Positions 37,071 through 48,672 of a DNA stretch of 64,000 nucleotides are shown one piece after another (the first letter of the stretch is position 1; each line of letters opens with the position of its first letter). A program made the position numbers and the translations under genes. The DNA is taken from positions 24,800,209-24,864,208 of the forward strand of contig OX424562.1 in assembly GCA_949152475.1 (NCBI GenBank). The letters are read 5' to 3'. Source of the stretch: Terebella lapidaria. Its lineage: Eukaryota; Annelida; Polychaeta; Terebellida; Terebellidae. Under the pieces are notes generated by a model. That model ran no database searches. It was not told where the DNA came from and saw only the letters and a list, made by a program, of their open reading frames with translations.

Positions 37071-37464
37071 TTAAAAAAATGCTGGGTGTCACAGGCAGAA
37101 ACGAATATGCTATCATAATTCAGTATAAGTGCTATATTATACCTTCAGATTGAATTCTCTAATAATGTTGTTATCAAAACCAACTTTCGCATATCAATGC
37201 AATAATCATGAACTACACTCGCGTTGATCATCATGTTCCTCAGAATTGTGTGTTGTATTAGAGAATTGTAAATGTTCCCTGAGGTTTCAAAAAAGCACTA
37301 CACATTACTTATGTTTATGTTTATGTGGTGCTCGAACATATAGTATGCCTTTGACATATATGAAATATCATGCTATGCTCCAATCACCATACATTGTACA
37401 TGATGATTCTGTTTTCAGCATTCCTTTTGCTATACCAATACACAAATCGATATGACAATTGTAT

Positions 37465-37830
37465 AGCACTCAGATTATAGATAGTACCTCAGATACCCCG
37501 TATCATTAGTTGGGAGTCAATCATGTCATCATTAAGGATTGAAGAATCTGTGCCCTTAGAACAGTGTGGCGCTGCCATACCTCTCTATACATCACACACT
37601 GCCGTTCATGATATCCTCGATGTAATGCCTATGAATCCTCCTACCTTTGTACGATCTATGCGTGCTCACCATCCAATCCTTGTTCTGAGTGGGATTTTGT
37701 TTCCTTGAAAATGTCCTGACTGACATGATGTCAGTTGGTGTGATATAACAAAGCTACGTGACTCAGGTGTTTCCTGGAGGGTTAAGAGGCAGGCCGGTAT
37801 TGACGGACGTGTTGGATTACGTGTTTTATC
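37465..37830 (+). repeat. Module M4, copy F
   Basis: AGATTATAGATAGTACCTCAG, CATGTCATCATTAAGGATT, then ACATGATGTCAGTTGGTG, CTCAGGTGTTTCCTGGAGGG and GTTGGATTACGTGTTTT. Matches parts of 31565, 35520, 42030 and 43955. Confidence 0.65.
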
Positions 37831-38389
37831 GCACCTGCTCTTTGTTTGGTATCGTTATGTGATGAGCCTTGTTACGTTGATGAGTGAGCATGCAGTAGGA
37901 AAGCTCGCTTCCAACAAGCGGACTTAGCAGAGGGTTCTCTACTGACACTGCAACTGAAATCGAACAAAACGAATATGAGAGTTGGTTTCACCTCATAGTA
38001 TCGCCCATTATTTCACGGGTTTTAGGGTAAGTTGAAGTGTCGCCCCACGTTTTGCTTATCTAACCAATAGACGTGATGAAACCAACACTGCATGTATACA
38101 CGTCACGACTTTAGGAGGTGTTATGTATTTTTCCCCATGCAATTGCATCTCGATACGAAACGGCATGTTCACTTCTTCACATAATATTCATTTTAGAGAT
38201 ATCCAAAATGTAATATCTCTATTATTCATACCATTAATTCTCCAATCGGTGGATAACCTGAATTTTTTCCCCATGAGTTAAACCTTAGTTCCCAATAGAA
38301 TCTTCTCATGATTATGCTTTTCCCATACGGACACTGACTATAGATCGGCCACATATACATAGCTTGGAATGTCGACCTTTAACAGGTGA

Positions 38390-38560
38390 TTACTTGACGA
38401 CCAGCCAGCTATGTAATATGAATCTGTCATCGATAATTAATCAGGAATGTGATCGATCACGGAATGTGGGGCACCGTCTCCCGGTTACTGTAATGCTACC
38501 TTATCGATCCAGCTGTACAATGACACGTCTCTGTCTGGGTGATCACGTTTTGATGTTACT
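38390..38560 (+). repeat. Module M5, copy F
   Basis: GACCAGCCAGCTATGTAATA, AATCAGGAATGTGATCGATC, CACGGAATGTGG. The frame NLSSIINQECDRSRN is open over 73 codons and parallels the frames at 11250 and 25100. Confidence 0.65.
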
Positions 38561-39024
38561 TATTCGATTTGGCACATACAACTAAAAACTACTTTATTTC
38601 TTTAATGAGTCTTGAGAATGGACGAATATTATGAAGTACTTCTGAAAAGTTGAAATCGTACAGTAAAAAAGCTTACAAAAATTGATATGAGATGCATCTA
38701 ATTGAATGCCACTTTCCAAATTGCTGAGTTAAATAGGTTATTGTGAATATTGTTGGCAGAACAGAATGCACTACTGACGTACAGGAAACTGTTCTACTCA
38801 CTGGCTAAATTCAGTACGTCTATTCAAAATACACAAGCAACACATCATTGGATCTGAATGCACATTGATCATTCACACCAGAGCAATACCTCATACACCC
38901 ACCACCTCACCCTTGTTCTTATCACATAGACATCTATAAACCATTATGTTACAGCGACACCTATAAGAATGTGTGCGTGCAAGCACACGAGTTCGAAGAG
39001 CTTTATGAAGGAATGGGAACATCT

Positions 39025-39230
39025 CGATTCTCTCGTAAGGTTCTATTTGCTCGTGGTACATTGGAAAACGGATTCTAAGCATTAAAAAATCCATATATCT
39101 TAAATATTATACTGTTCCATATATTTTACTGTTTAAACAGTGTCTATATTTCAATTAGTCATTGTGATACATCCTCCAAGATGTTGATGTGTTGGGATAC
39201 TTAGCAATCATGGGAAGATTCCTTGTTGTC
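39025..39230 (+). repeat. Module M6, copy F
   Basis: ATCTCGATTCTCTCGTAAGG, ACGGATTCTAAGCATTAAA, TGATACATCCTCCAAGATG and GATGTGTTGGGATAC. Confidence 0.6.
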
Positions 39231-39610
39231 CTCTTTTCGACAGCTAGGGTTCGAATATATTAAGTTCAAACAAATATTACAAAACAATATTTTTGGTCTG
39301 TCCAAGTGTTTCCAGGCTTTTAGTTGTTTGCAATTACGAGTTCCACTCATTACAATGCAACACAATAGCTATCTAGATAGTTAATTTCTGTCTTGAATAT
39401 GAACGTCTGTTTTCGTACAGAGAGAGCGATAGTGGGGAGATTAGCGCCTCAAACTTCATGTTCATAAAATTATCAGACTTCACTGGTGTGTCTATATTAT
39501 ATTGCAGTAGATTATACACTATAATAGGCACACCAATAATACATGCAATTGTGTCATTGGAATACCTCGCACTGAATGAAGATAAATACCCGTGAAAACG
39601 GTAATTGGTT

Positions 39611-41208
39611 GCATTCCCCGGATTAGAGAATTTTGTCGAGGTAATAATCATGGTGATTACCATGAAAACAGGCATTTAAGTCTCTTAAAAAGCTGTCAGT
39701 GTTTATGTAAAGAACAAATCTGGTTGGTGAGTTGTTTGAACAGGTTTATCTGTTGAGTGGATTTTCGTTCCTCAGATAGCTTAGTGGCTTTCGATCTCAA
39801 CCAGTTTCACCGATGACTCATACGGGCCTATGAAAGCTTAAAGTGTTTTTCAATTTGGGAAAGGTATATCAGTGAATAAACTGTGTTCGGCCCAAGTATC
39901 ATATCCTGCGTCTTCCTCTATATTCAATAAGGATTAAAAAGGTGCGAGACGGATTAAATGGTATGCTTTCAGTGGACGAGTAGTATTAAGGAGCAGTGTA
40001 TGATACTTGGGCCCTGTGTTCTTTAATTGATTGGAACGTATAATTACAATGAAGGGTGGAGTTCACTCATTTAATGTACTGTGGAAATGTCAAGTCGTGC
40101 ATTCATATAATAATCTTTAGTATGTTATGGTAGAAACAAATATTATTTCACGTGTGTCTCTCCATCGTTATTGGTCATAAAATGTTTTACCTACGCTGTG
40201 TTACGTATTATACGTCCTTTAGAATCATGACTACACGCGATGCCAGTACGTTGATAAAATATGAATCAGGATAACAAACATGCCATTAGAATTAATCTAC
40301 AAGGAATGAGCGATTGTGTGAGGTTTATAGATCTAACGGCTGTTACTCCCCACGCATTGATGGAGATTGCCAACGCCTTGCTGTTAACAAGGTTAGCTGG
40401 AACAATCACAAACATTAATCGAGGTCGGGCATAGGAATGTAATTCACTCTCACCAAATTACGTAATTTCATCAGCCCGAAGTTATTCCCTCTGTTCTGCC
40501 CCCGCTCAGTCCCTACCAAACACTGCAACTCGTCTCGTAACTGGGGCAACTGATCCCCCGGTCCGGTAATATTCACGATCAATAAGACCAGTTTCCTTCG
40601 AGATATTTTTCAATTCCACTTGGAGGTTAGTTGACAGTTTACTGGAGGTATCCGGGAATGGGCTCGGACAGTATTGTCTGAGTCTGGAATTGTCCATTGG
40701 GTATGTGTCTAAATTGACAATATGCCTTCTAACAACCAATAGGCATGCGAATCATGTTCCTTGAGTTTGAGAATGCCCTGCACATTATAGTCCCTAAACA
40801 GGCATATGCAAATTAACTTGTCTTATAATGTAAATAAATGGAATGTAACAATTTTCTCACTTCCAATCATCGTGACATGTAAGCATCAATGATTATCATC
40901 CGAGACTCGATGTTAAATGTTAAAAATTACATCATTTTTATATTATTATTTCATTAGACTGAGTAGACTCATGTGATGAAAGATAAGATTATGTTGTACA
41001 AGAACTAAGTTGTCCTAAGTGCTCCGCATATTGTATTCACTTACAAATTTCACAGCGCCATATGCATTCATTACCATTGTCACATACAGGCGTTCATCAC
41101 CAAATGTTTGATACGAAAAGATACGAATTTTGGTTTTGTTGCGAATTCCTGTGATATTATTCATGAAACTTTATGTATGTCTCGGTTCAATATACAAATG
41201 AGTGTATT
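39611..41208 (+). repeat. Array unit G, unduplicated part
   Basis: M1 at 39640-39870, M2 at 40240-40640 and M3-type sequence at 40660-40740. The unit continues into the 1.92-kb duplicated block. No convincing gene. Confidence 0.65.
40240..40640 (+). repeat. Module M2, copy G
   Basis: CCCCACGCATTGATGGAGATTG, GCTGTTAACAAGGTTAGCTG, ATTACGTAAT at 40457-40466, CTGGGGCAACTGATCCCCCGG, CAATAAGACCAGTTTCC. The most diverged copy that still keeps the palindrome intact. Confidence 0.7.
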
Positions 41209-43133
41209 TGTGTTCACAAGTTGTCGAGGGATAGGGTTTCTTGTGATTTTTATGTCTACTTTTATTTCATATGGGAAATTGGCTCAACACAGTCTCTGGT
41301 TTCTTATGTGGAGTCAAACCTTGAAATATTATGGGTGCCATGAGCAGGAAAATATGATTACCATACATAATTCACTATGAGCGTTGATATTACACTATAT
41401 TTTCACATTATGAAATTGAGTTCCAGTGTCAAACTGATTATTAGCTGCTCGCAAACTGGTAGACAACGTGAAACTTTCAGTGCGAAGACCAATTTGTCCA
41501 AATTTGACAATGCTTACAGTGTATTTTCGAATAGGTTTACACACAGAAGTTACCATGCAGTGGTACAAAAACCACGAAACTATGTAAAAAATATACAGCC
41601 CAATTGCTTGTAGCTCGTATGTGTGGGGAACACTAGGATATTGATGAACCCCAAATTGTAATGTTGCAGATAACGATAATATAATGGAATCATGCCTTTG
41701 TTCGTGTTAGCGCAGATGTAACAATTCGTTCAGATCGTCCATTTCCCCCCTATGTTGGAACTTCACTGCCAGATCAATAGGAGGTCATTTAGAGGTTGTG
41801 ACGGTTCTTTATATTAGGTTACTTTGAGCTACTTATTTGGCCACTTTGAATAATGCACCAATGTCTTGAAACCTCCTCATTAACGGTTCTACATCATTCT
41901 ATCCAAATGATAAATAACGTGTTTCACAAACAGATTATACTACCTTAAAGTTTACAAAAATATGCATCAAATATCTAGAATTCAGTGTTCTCATTTGAGC
42001 CAGTTATTGTGCATATCGATGCACCAGTGATCCCTTCAGAGAGTACCTCAGGTGACCCCGTTCAGTACTTACGAGTCTGTCATGTCGTCATTAAGGATTA
42101 ATGTGTTTTTTATGCCACCAATTCAGTGTCGTGTTGTCACAGCTCACAATATACTCGTGTTCATTATAGCAACGATAGCTACCAATAACTCCCAACTTCG
42201 TACATCTTGTGTGAGATCACAACGCAACCAATCGTTGTTTTATGTAGGGATTTTCCTTGAAGCGTCAATATGCTCAAGTGGAATGTGATGTCAGTTGGTA
42301 TGATGCAACTAAGCCGAGTCACAAGTCAGCCAAGTTCCTGCGGGCGTATTTCATAAAGAATATATAGCAGACTAAGTTTAGCACTTAGCATGGAAGTTAG
42401 TAGGCGATATTTTGAACTTATCGAGCTAAATAAATTTATAATAAATTTTATACTATAAAATGGCCCATGTTACTGACTAGGAAGCTATTGATAGATATAA
42501 TGAAATAACATGGGTTCGTTGTTTGAACTCGTCATGCGATCAGCCCGGCTCTATTGAGTATGCATTTTGGACGCTTGCTCAATATTAAATATAGAATGAC
42601 TGAAAAGTGTACCGATGAAAATCGTACTTTTGGCATGCAACTTTACTCCTTCGACACTCAGCAAATGAAGAGGGAGAAAAACACGAAGCAATAGGTTTTG
42701 TTTCTTAGCATGTCTATTGTTACACTAGTACGAGTACTGTAAGAGGGTCGAGAAAAGATAGATTTCACCAAAACACCTTGCAGACGCGTAAGCTCTCACT
42801 GGTCAATAAATTTGTTCTCAGTACATGTTGAGGTAAAGACTAAAAAAAGTAAAAGGAGTGAAACGCAGCCACAAGTTTTGTTTATTCCACCGATATTTAT
42901 GAATGTTTTGATTCAACACTGCATCTTGACACATCAGGTCATTCAGAAGAGATAAAATATTTTAGTTCTCATATAATCGTTCCTGATATGAAGTAAATAA
43001 ATGGTGAAAGGTACCATGTGGTGAGAAAAGGAGGAAAAGTGCATATTTTACAGTTTTCTTTCTCCCCGCAGCAGCGTCCTCTTGAGTAGCAGGATATATG
43101 GAGATTTGGCTGCTTCCAACTGCCAAGAACAAG
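41209..43133 (+). repeat. Recent tandem duplication, first copy
   Basis: Starts TGTTCACAAGTTGTCGAGGG and ends AACTGCCAAGAACAAG. It is followed at once by a second copy with only scattered substitutions and small indels. It contains module M4 (42030-42330). Short frames of 90 and 78 codons in it are shared with the second copy because the DNA is, and are not evidence of genes. Confidence 0.9.
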
Positions 43134-45051
43134 TTGTGTTCACAAGTTGTCGAGGGATAGGGTTTCTTGTGATTTTTATGTCTACTTTTATTTCATATGG
43201 GAAATTGGCTCAACACAGTCTCTGGTTTCTTATGTGGAGTCAAACCTTGAAATATTATGGGTGCCATGAGCAGGAAAATATGATTACCATACATAATTCA
43301 CTATGAGCGTTGATATTACACTATATTTTCACATTATGAAATTGAGTTCCAGTGTCAAACTGATTATTAGCTGCTCGCAAACTGGTAGACAACGTGAAAC
43401 TTTCAGTGCGAAGTCCAATTTGTCCAAATTTGACAATGCTTACAGTGTATTTTCGAATAGGTTTACACACAGAAGTTACCATGCAGTGGTACAAAAACCA
43501 CGAAACTATGTAAAAAATATACAGCCCAATTGCTTGTAGCTCGTATGTGTGGGGAACACTAGGATATTGATGAACCCCAAATTGTAATGTTGCAGATAAC
43601 GATAATATAATGGAATCATGCCTTTGTTCGTGTTAGCGCAGATGTAACAATTCGTTCAGATCGTCCATTTCCCCCCTATGTTGGAACTTCACTGCCAGAT
43701 CAATAGGAGGTCATTTACAGGTTGCGACGGTTCTTTATATCAGGGTACTTTGAGCTACTTATTTGGCCACTTTGAATAATGCACCAATGTCTTGAAACCT
43801 CCTCATTAACGGTTCTACATCATTCTATCCAAATGATAAATAACGTGTTTCACAAACAGATTATACGACCTTAAAGTTTACAAAAATATGCATCAAATAT
43901 CTAGAATTCAGTGTTCTTATTTGAGCCAGTTATTGTGCATATCGATGCACCAGTGATCCCTTCAGAGAGTACCTCAGGTGACCCCGTTCAGTACTTACGA
44001 GTCTGTCATGTCGTCATTAAGGATTCATTTGGTTTTTGTGCCATCAGTTCAGTGTCGTGTTGTCATAGCTCACAATATTCTCGTGTTCATCATACCTACC
44101 AATAACTCCCAACTTCGTACATCTTGTGTGAGATCACAACGCAACCAATCGTTGTTTTATGTAGGGATTTTCCTTGAAGCGTCAATATGCTCAAGTGGAA
44201 TGTGATGTCAGTTGGTATGATGCAACTAAGCCGAGTCACAAGTCAGCCAAGTTCCTGCGGGCGTATTTCATAAAGAATATATAGCAGACTAAATTTAGCA
44301 CTTAGCATGGAAGTTAGTAGGCTATATTTTGAACTTATCGAGCTAAATAAATTTATATTATTTTTATACTATAAAATGGCCCATGTTACTGACTAGGAAG
44401 CTATTGATAGATATAATGAAATAAGATGGGTTCGTTGTTTGAACTCGTCATGCGATCAGCCCGGCTCTATTGAGTATGCATTATGGACGCTTGTTCAATA
44501 TTAAATATAGAATGACTGAAAAGTGTACCGATGAAATTCGTACTTTCGGAAGTGGCAACCTTACTCCTTCGACACTCAGCAAATGAAGAGGGAGAAAAAC
44601 ACGAAGCAATAGGTTTTGTTTCTTAGCATGTCTATTGTTACACTAGTACGAGTACTGTAAGAGGGTCGAGAAAAGATAGATTTCACCAAAACACCTTGCA
44701 GACGCGTAAGCTCTCACTGGTCAATAAATTTGTTCTCAGTACATGTTGAGGTAAAGACTAAAAAAAGTAAAAGGAGTGAAACGCAGCCACAAGTTTTGTT
44801 TATTCCACCGATATTTATGAATGTTTTGATTCAACACTGCATCTTGACACATCAGGGCATTCAGAAGAGATAAAATATTTTAGTTCTCATATAATCGTTC
44901 CTGATATGAAGTAAATAAATGGTGAAAGGTACCATGTGGTGAGAAAAGGAGGAAAAGTGCATATTTTACAGTTTTCTTTCTCCCCGCAGCAGCGTCCTCT
45001 TGAGTAGCAGGATATATGGAGATTTGGCTGCTTCCAACTGCCAAGAACAAG
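43134..45051 (+). repeat. Recent tandem duplication, second copy
   Basis: The same 1.92-kb sequence, module M4 at 43955-44245, ending AACTGCCAAGAACAAG before unique DNA. The near identity implies a very young event, or alternatively two haplotypes placed in tandem by the assembler. Confidence 0.9.
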
Positions 45052-48000
45052 GGAGAATAAATGCAATCTTCTATCTCGTGCCAACGTCAGCCAAATGGCA
45101 ATTAGAAAAAATCCTGTTCAATCTAGTGATAGGTCATGGAAGGTATAAGTTTTTTGACTGCCTGGGGCCCTGCAAGTGTTTGTCTATCTGGAAATGGCAT
45201 CGGGCCCTCCGGGCACAGACATTGACGCTCAAGGCACCACACAGACGGCCAAAACCTGCCCGGCAAAAAAAGTTCCCGGACCCAGTTAGCTCTTCCCAGC
45301 GCATAAACTACCTTCTATGTCTACCCAGACCCATGTCCCAAGTTTAGCCCCCCCGTATAGCGGTCTGTGACATCCATCCACGCGGCTCCCGTGTTTCGCC
45401 CCCTGCTCCCGTTTCACAGAGGTCGTGATTAGGGCTGGAATGAATGGTGTGTCTGTTTGCATTAATCTTCTCCGGCTGCCTCCGCGGCTGATACCACCCG
45501 TAAGACGGCGGTGCTGACTGGCCCAGCGGCGACACGAGACGACGGCGGCGGTGGGGGCAGCTGGACCACGACAGCAAGGACACGGACTGGCCATTGGCGG
45601 CGATGGCGGGTTGCCTCTCTCTCGGTGTAGGTCCACATTGACACGGAGACGACACCGCAGACACACACACATGAGCCGATAGACCTCACAGATCGTGATG
45701 TCCACTTCACGGGGAGCAAAAGAGCCACTAGCCGAGCAACAAGCCTGGCTCTAAGGGATTTCCTTAAAGAGATGTACCCCGGCAGTCTGCATGAGAGATT
45801 ACCAGTGGGCACTTACAGCTGAGAGGATAAACGTCCACGACTGATGTGGAGTGTGACTGTCAAATACGGAATGCGATGAACACTCCAGCCAGTCGACTGC
45901 TCTCATCGGTTAGCATTTGTTTTTGATAGTTTTCCACATGTTGATGAAGACGCAATTATGCGATTGCACGTATCGGCATGTACATTTATGTGACGCCATG
46001 TTCGACGGCGTTGTGCTACAGTCTTTGAGATACATCTCAGGCATGGGAATATACATAATTAGTCTGTGCACTCGAGAGAGAGAACATATCCACTCTTTCC
46101 ATAGGCGTAGGAAAGGATACTGTTAATTGTCACGGACATTTACGTGTATTTACAAAGTGCTGCTTCGCGACGTGATATTTTTTATCCGGAAACGTGGAAG
46201 AAAAAAAAAACACTGATCGTGGGCGGCTATCTTCCTTTACCTTCAGCTTCCGAATCACGAATCTCATGTTTATATTACAGCAGGCTCCCTCACTGCGAGG
46301 GAATCGTCAGATGGATATAACAGCATTAGGTAAAAGATTATGCAATGGCCCCGGCATCAAATTTTCCATATTCGGTACATCCACTTCCAATCGTATAATG
46401 TCATTTGGTGGCAATTCCAGTTCGTATCGTGGGCGTCTAGTTTCATGTAGTTCTTTTTCCTCATTGAATATCAACCGACACGTTGAAAGTGAGAGGATAT
46501 GAAAAAAACAGTTGCGACCTCAAATCACAGAATGTTGAGATGTAAAATGACATTTTCAATGACAAACATGTCACTGCCCCCGTTATGGATAAATATTCCT
46601 AATGCGTCAGAATAATTAGGTGTTTCAGATGCATAATTAACTGTCGTGGGAGACAATATTTTCCCTCACGTTGCCAATAGAGCTAGGCGCATGTCGCGAT
46701 ATGCACACACGGTAGCGGGCACGGACGTGGCACAATGTTTTGAGCAGTAGCGGGACTTGTTTGATGGTCTAAGACGATGGATGTTTGCCTCGGTGATTAG
46801 AGGCTCTTCACACTCTGTTCGCGTGGGTCGACGCTATCCCAAGGAAAAGTAGTCGGCTCCAGCGTACCTCCCCCGAGGACAAAACCGTCACCTAGGATAC
46901 AGCACTAGTGGCTGTCCCCTCCCGTCCCTCTCCCCTGAGGAATCCTTCTGTTGTTAATCTTGACGCTGACCCAGCTAAAAGGGAGCAAATTGTTAGTGCT
47001 CAACCCAATTTTGGCCGGCCTGTTCCGTCCCTCCGTCCGCCGTGTCAGTTTGACCGACCACGCGGGAATTTGGCGCGAGAGAATCTTCTACCACCCCGCC
47101 TGGCTTCCCCATACGGAGCCGCCGTTCCTATCGGAGACTCACCCTAGCCGTGATCACGCGCGGCGCTCAGTTGGCGTCTGTTGCACGTGCTACGTGCCGT
47201 CCGATGTGATTAGCGCCGACGCTGCCGAGGTTTCATCTGAGATTTGCACGGATCTGAAACTAGCTGTAATCACATCGATAGCTAATCATGGACCTGCTCC
47301 CGCCAAGCCTGGATGTAGACTAGAGGAGCAAACGCCACAATGCTAGACTACTATTATATGCACAATGTATATACGAAGGTATGTCAGTAATGCGAGGCGA
47401 GGGACTATATACGGTTACCAACATGCATAGCCATCAAGTAAGGAAGAAGATCAATAGGTGGATATTCCTATTTGAACAACTGACGACTGTCGGATGAGCT
47501 CATTGTATGGGGATACGGGATCATTGTTGCGGGAGTGCGAGACGGAGTTAGAATGAAGTGATCGATGGAAGAATTACTCTAACAGCGGTAGGGACAGAGC
47601 GGACAGCCAGGGGACACAGCGACATAGGACACCATGCAGCTCACGGGAGACCTGTGGTCTCCAAACATCGGTACACACGGGTCGACAATACCATACGTAA
47701 TTAATAATTCCTGGGGAACGGTCGTAGGAGAGCAACAAACAGGGGCCGACAATAAAGGCATTATAGGCATTTCTCCCCACGACTCTGCAATATCCCATCT
47801 GTTCTCGGCACATGACGTCTGTATACAAACATACACCTGACCCTTCAAATGGCACCCACAGACTTTGAAAAAACGGTCCAGCCGGCGGGTGACCATATGT
47901 TTTCGGGGGTTTTGGGTATAGATATTGATGGGCGTGCGTGTTACCATGGGAACCAACCATCTCCCGCAGAAATACTAGATACATGAACGTACAGTTAAAG

Positions 48001-48672
48001 TAATATTGGCAGGTGGAAACATTACGTCGAAATATTTAAGTCAATTCACTGGTCGGTTTGCAAAAAGAATATACCATTTTCTTAGTAGAAGTTCTGTTCT
48101 GTGTCGATAAATGAATGTTGATGTTTTTGTTTTTTCATTAATAGATTGAAAAGTGCCGATCGAGATGGAAGCGAGGAAGTCGCACTTGCGGCCGTTATGT
48201 ACTTGCCGGTAACTGCCCGCCACCCTCACGCTACAGCCAGCTGTCAGTCGATTCGATGAAGCTCCATCAAAGATGAGGAATCGCGGAGCACACATCGGAG
48301 AAGAAGGCTTCTCAGACGTCGCGGTCAGTTGTCACCGAGAGGAGATGAGTGTGGAGCAGGGGATCTCGTCTTGATGGAACGGTCCTGGGAGACTGACAGC
48401 GCCGAAGTGATTCAAGCGTGTGTCTCATTCAAATCCCTAACCAGGAGGGAAAAATCATCGGAGCCACCCGGGTCCAAACCTATTATAGACTGGGGAGTAC
48501 ATTACCCGAGGTACGGGTAGCACGGAGCAATGCTAGAAGGAAAATTCGGGCAGTGATTGTCACCGTTAGCGTGACCAAGGAACCGGATAGATAGTTACAC
48601 TCGGGGCAATTCGGGCCAAACAAAAATCGATTAGGCTATTATCTCTGCAATTGGTAGTTGGGAGATTGCACA
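45052..48672 (+). promoter_or_regulatory. Upstream region of the HCN gene, no gene seen
   Basis: Base composition becomes GC-richer with many CpG dinucleotides, notably 45.38-45.70, 46.88-47.34 and 48.15-48.50 kb. Overlapping frames of 80-139 codons run on both strands through these patches, but they are proline, arginine and cysteine-rich compositional by-products without recognisable domains. Promoter, leader exon or CpG-rich regulatory DNA for the channel gene is the likely content. I cannot place a start site. The in-frame TAG at 48655-48657 supports translation beginning at 48673. Confidence 0.45.

Larger units (their letters stand above)
36256..39610 (+). repeat. Array unit F (best full base unit)
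   Basis: Carries the modules in order: M1 36295-36530, M2 36730-37070, M3 37220-37450, M4 37465-37830, M5 38390-38560, M6 39025-39230. It is about 3.35 kb long. The last part (39.24-39.61 kb) resembles nothing I can place. Short frames exist but none is conserved with unit E. Confidence 0.7.

Noticed and set aside
41108-44205. Paired identical frames (90/74, 78/78 and 78/75 codons)
   Set aside because: They are identical only because the DNA was recently duplicated. There is no independent evidence of coding and no splice or domain signals.
45286-45812. Three overlapping minus-strand frames of 108-139 codons
   Set aside because: All three minus frames are open at once in a GC-rich patch, with Arg/Pro/Cys-rich composition and no domain. 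Typical of composition, not coding.
46908-47346. Plus-strand frames of 79 and 131 codons upstream of HCN
   Set aside because: Overlapping frames in GC-rich DNA without recognisable motifs. More likely leader or promoter sequence; no splice evidence.
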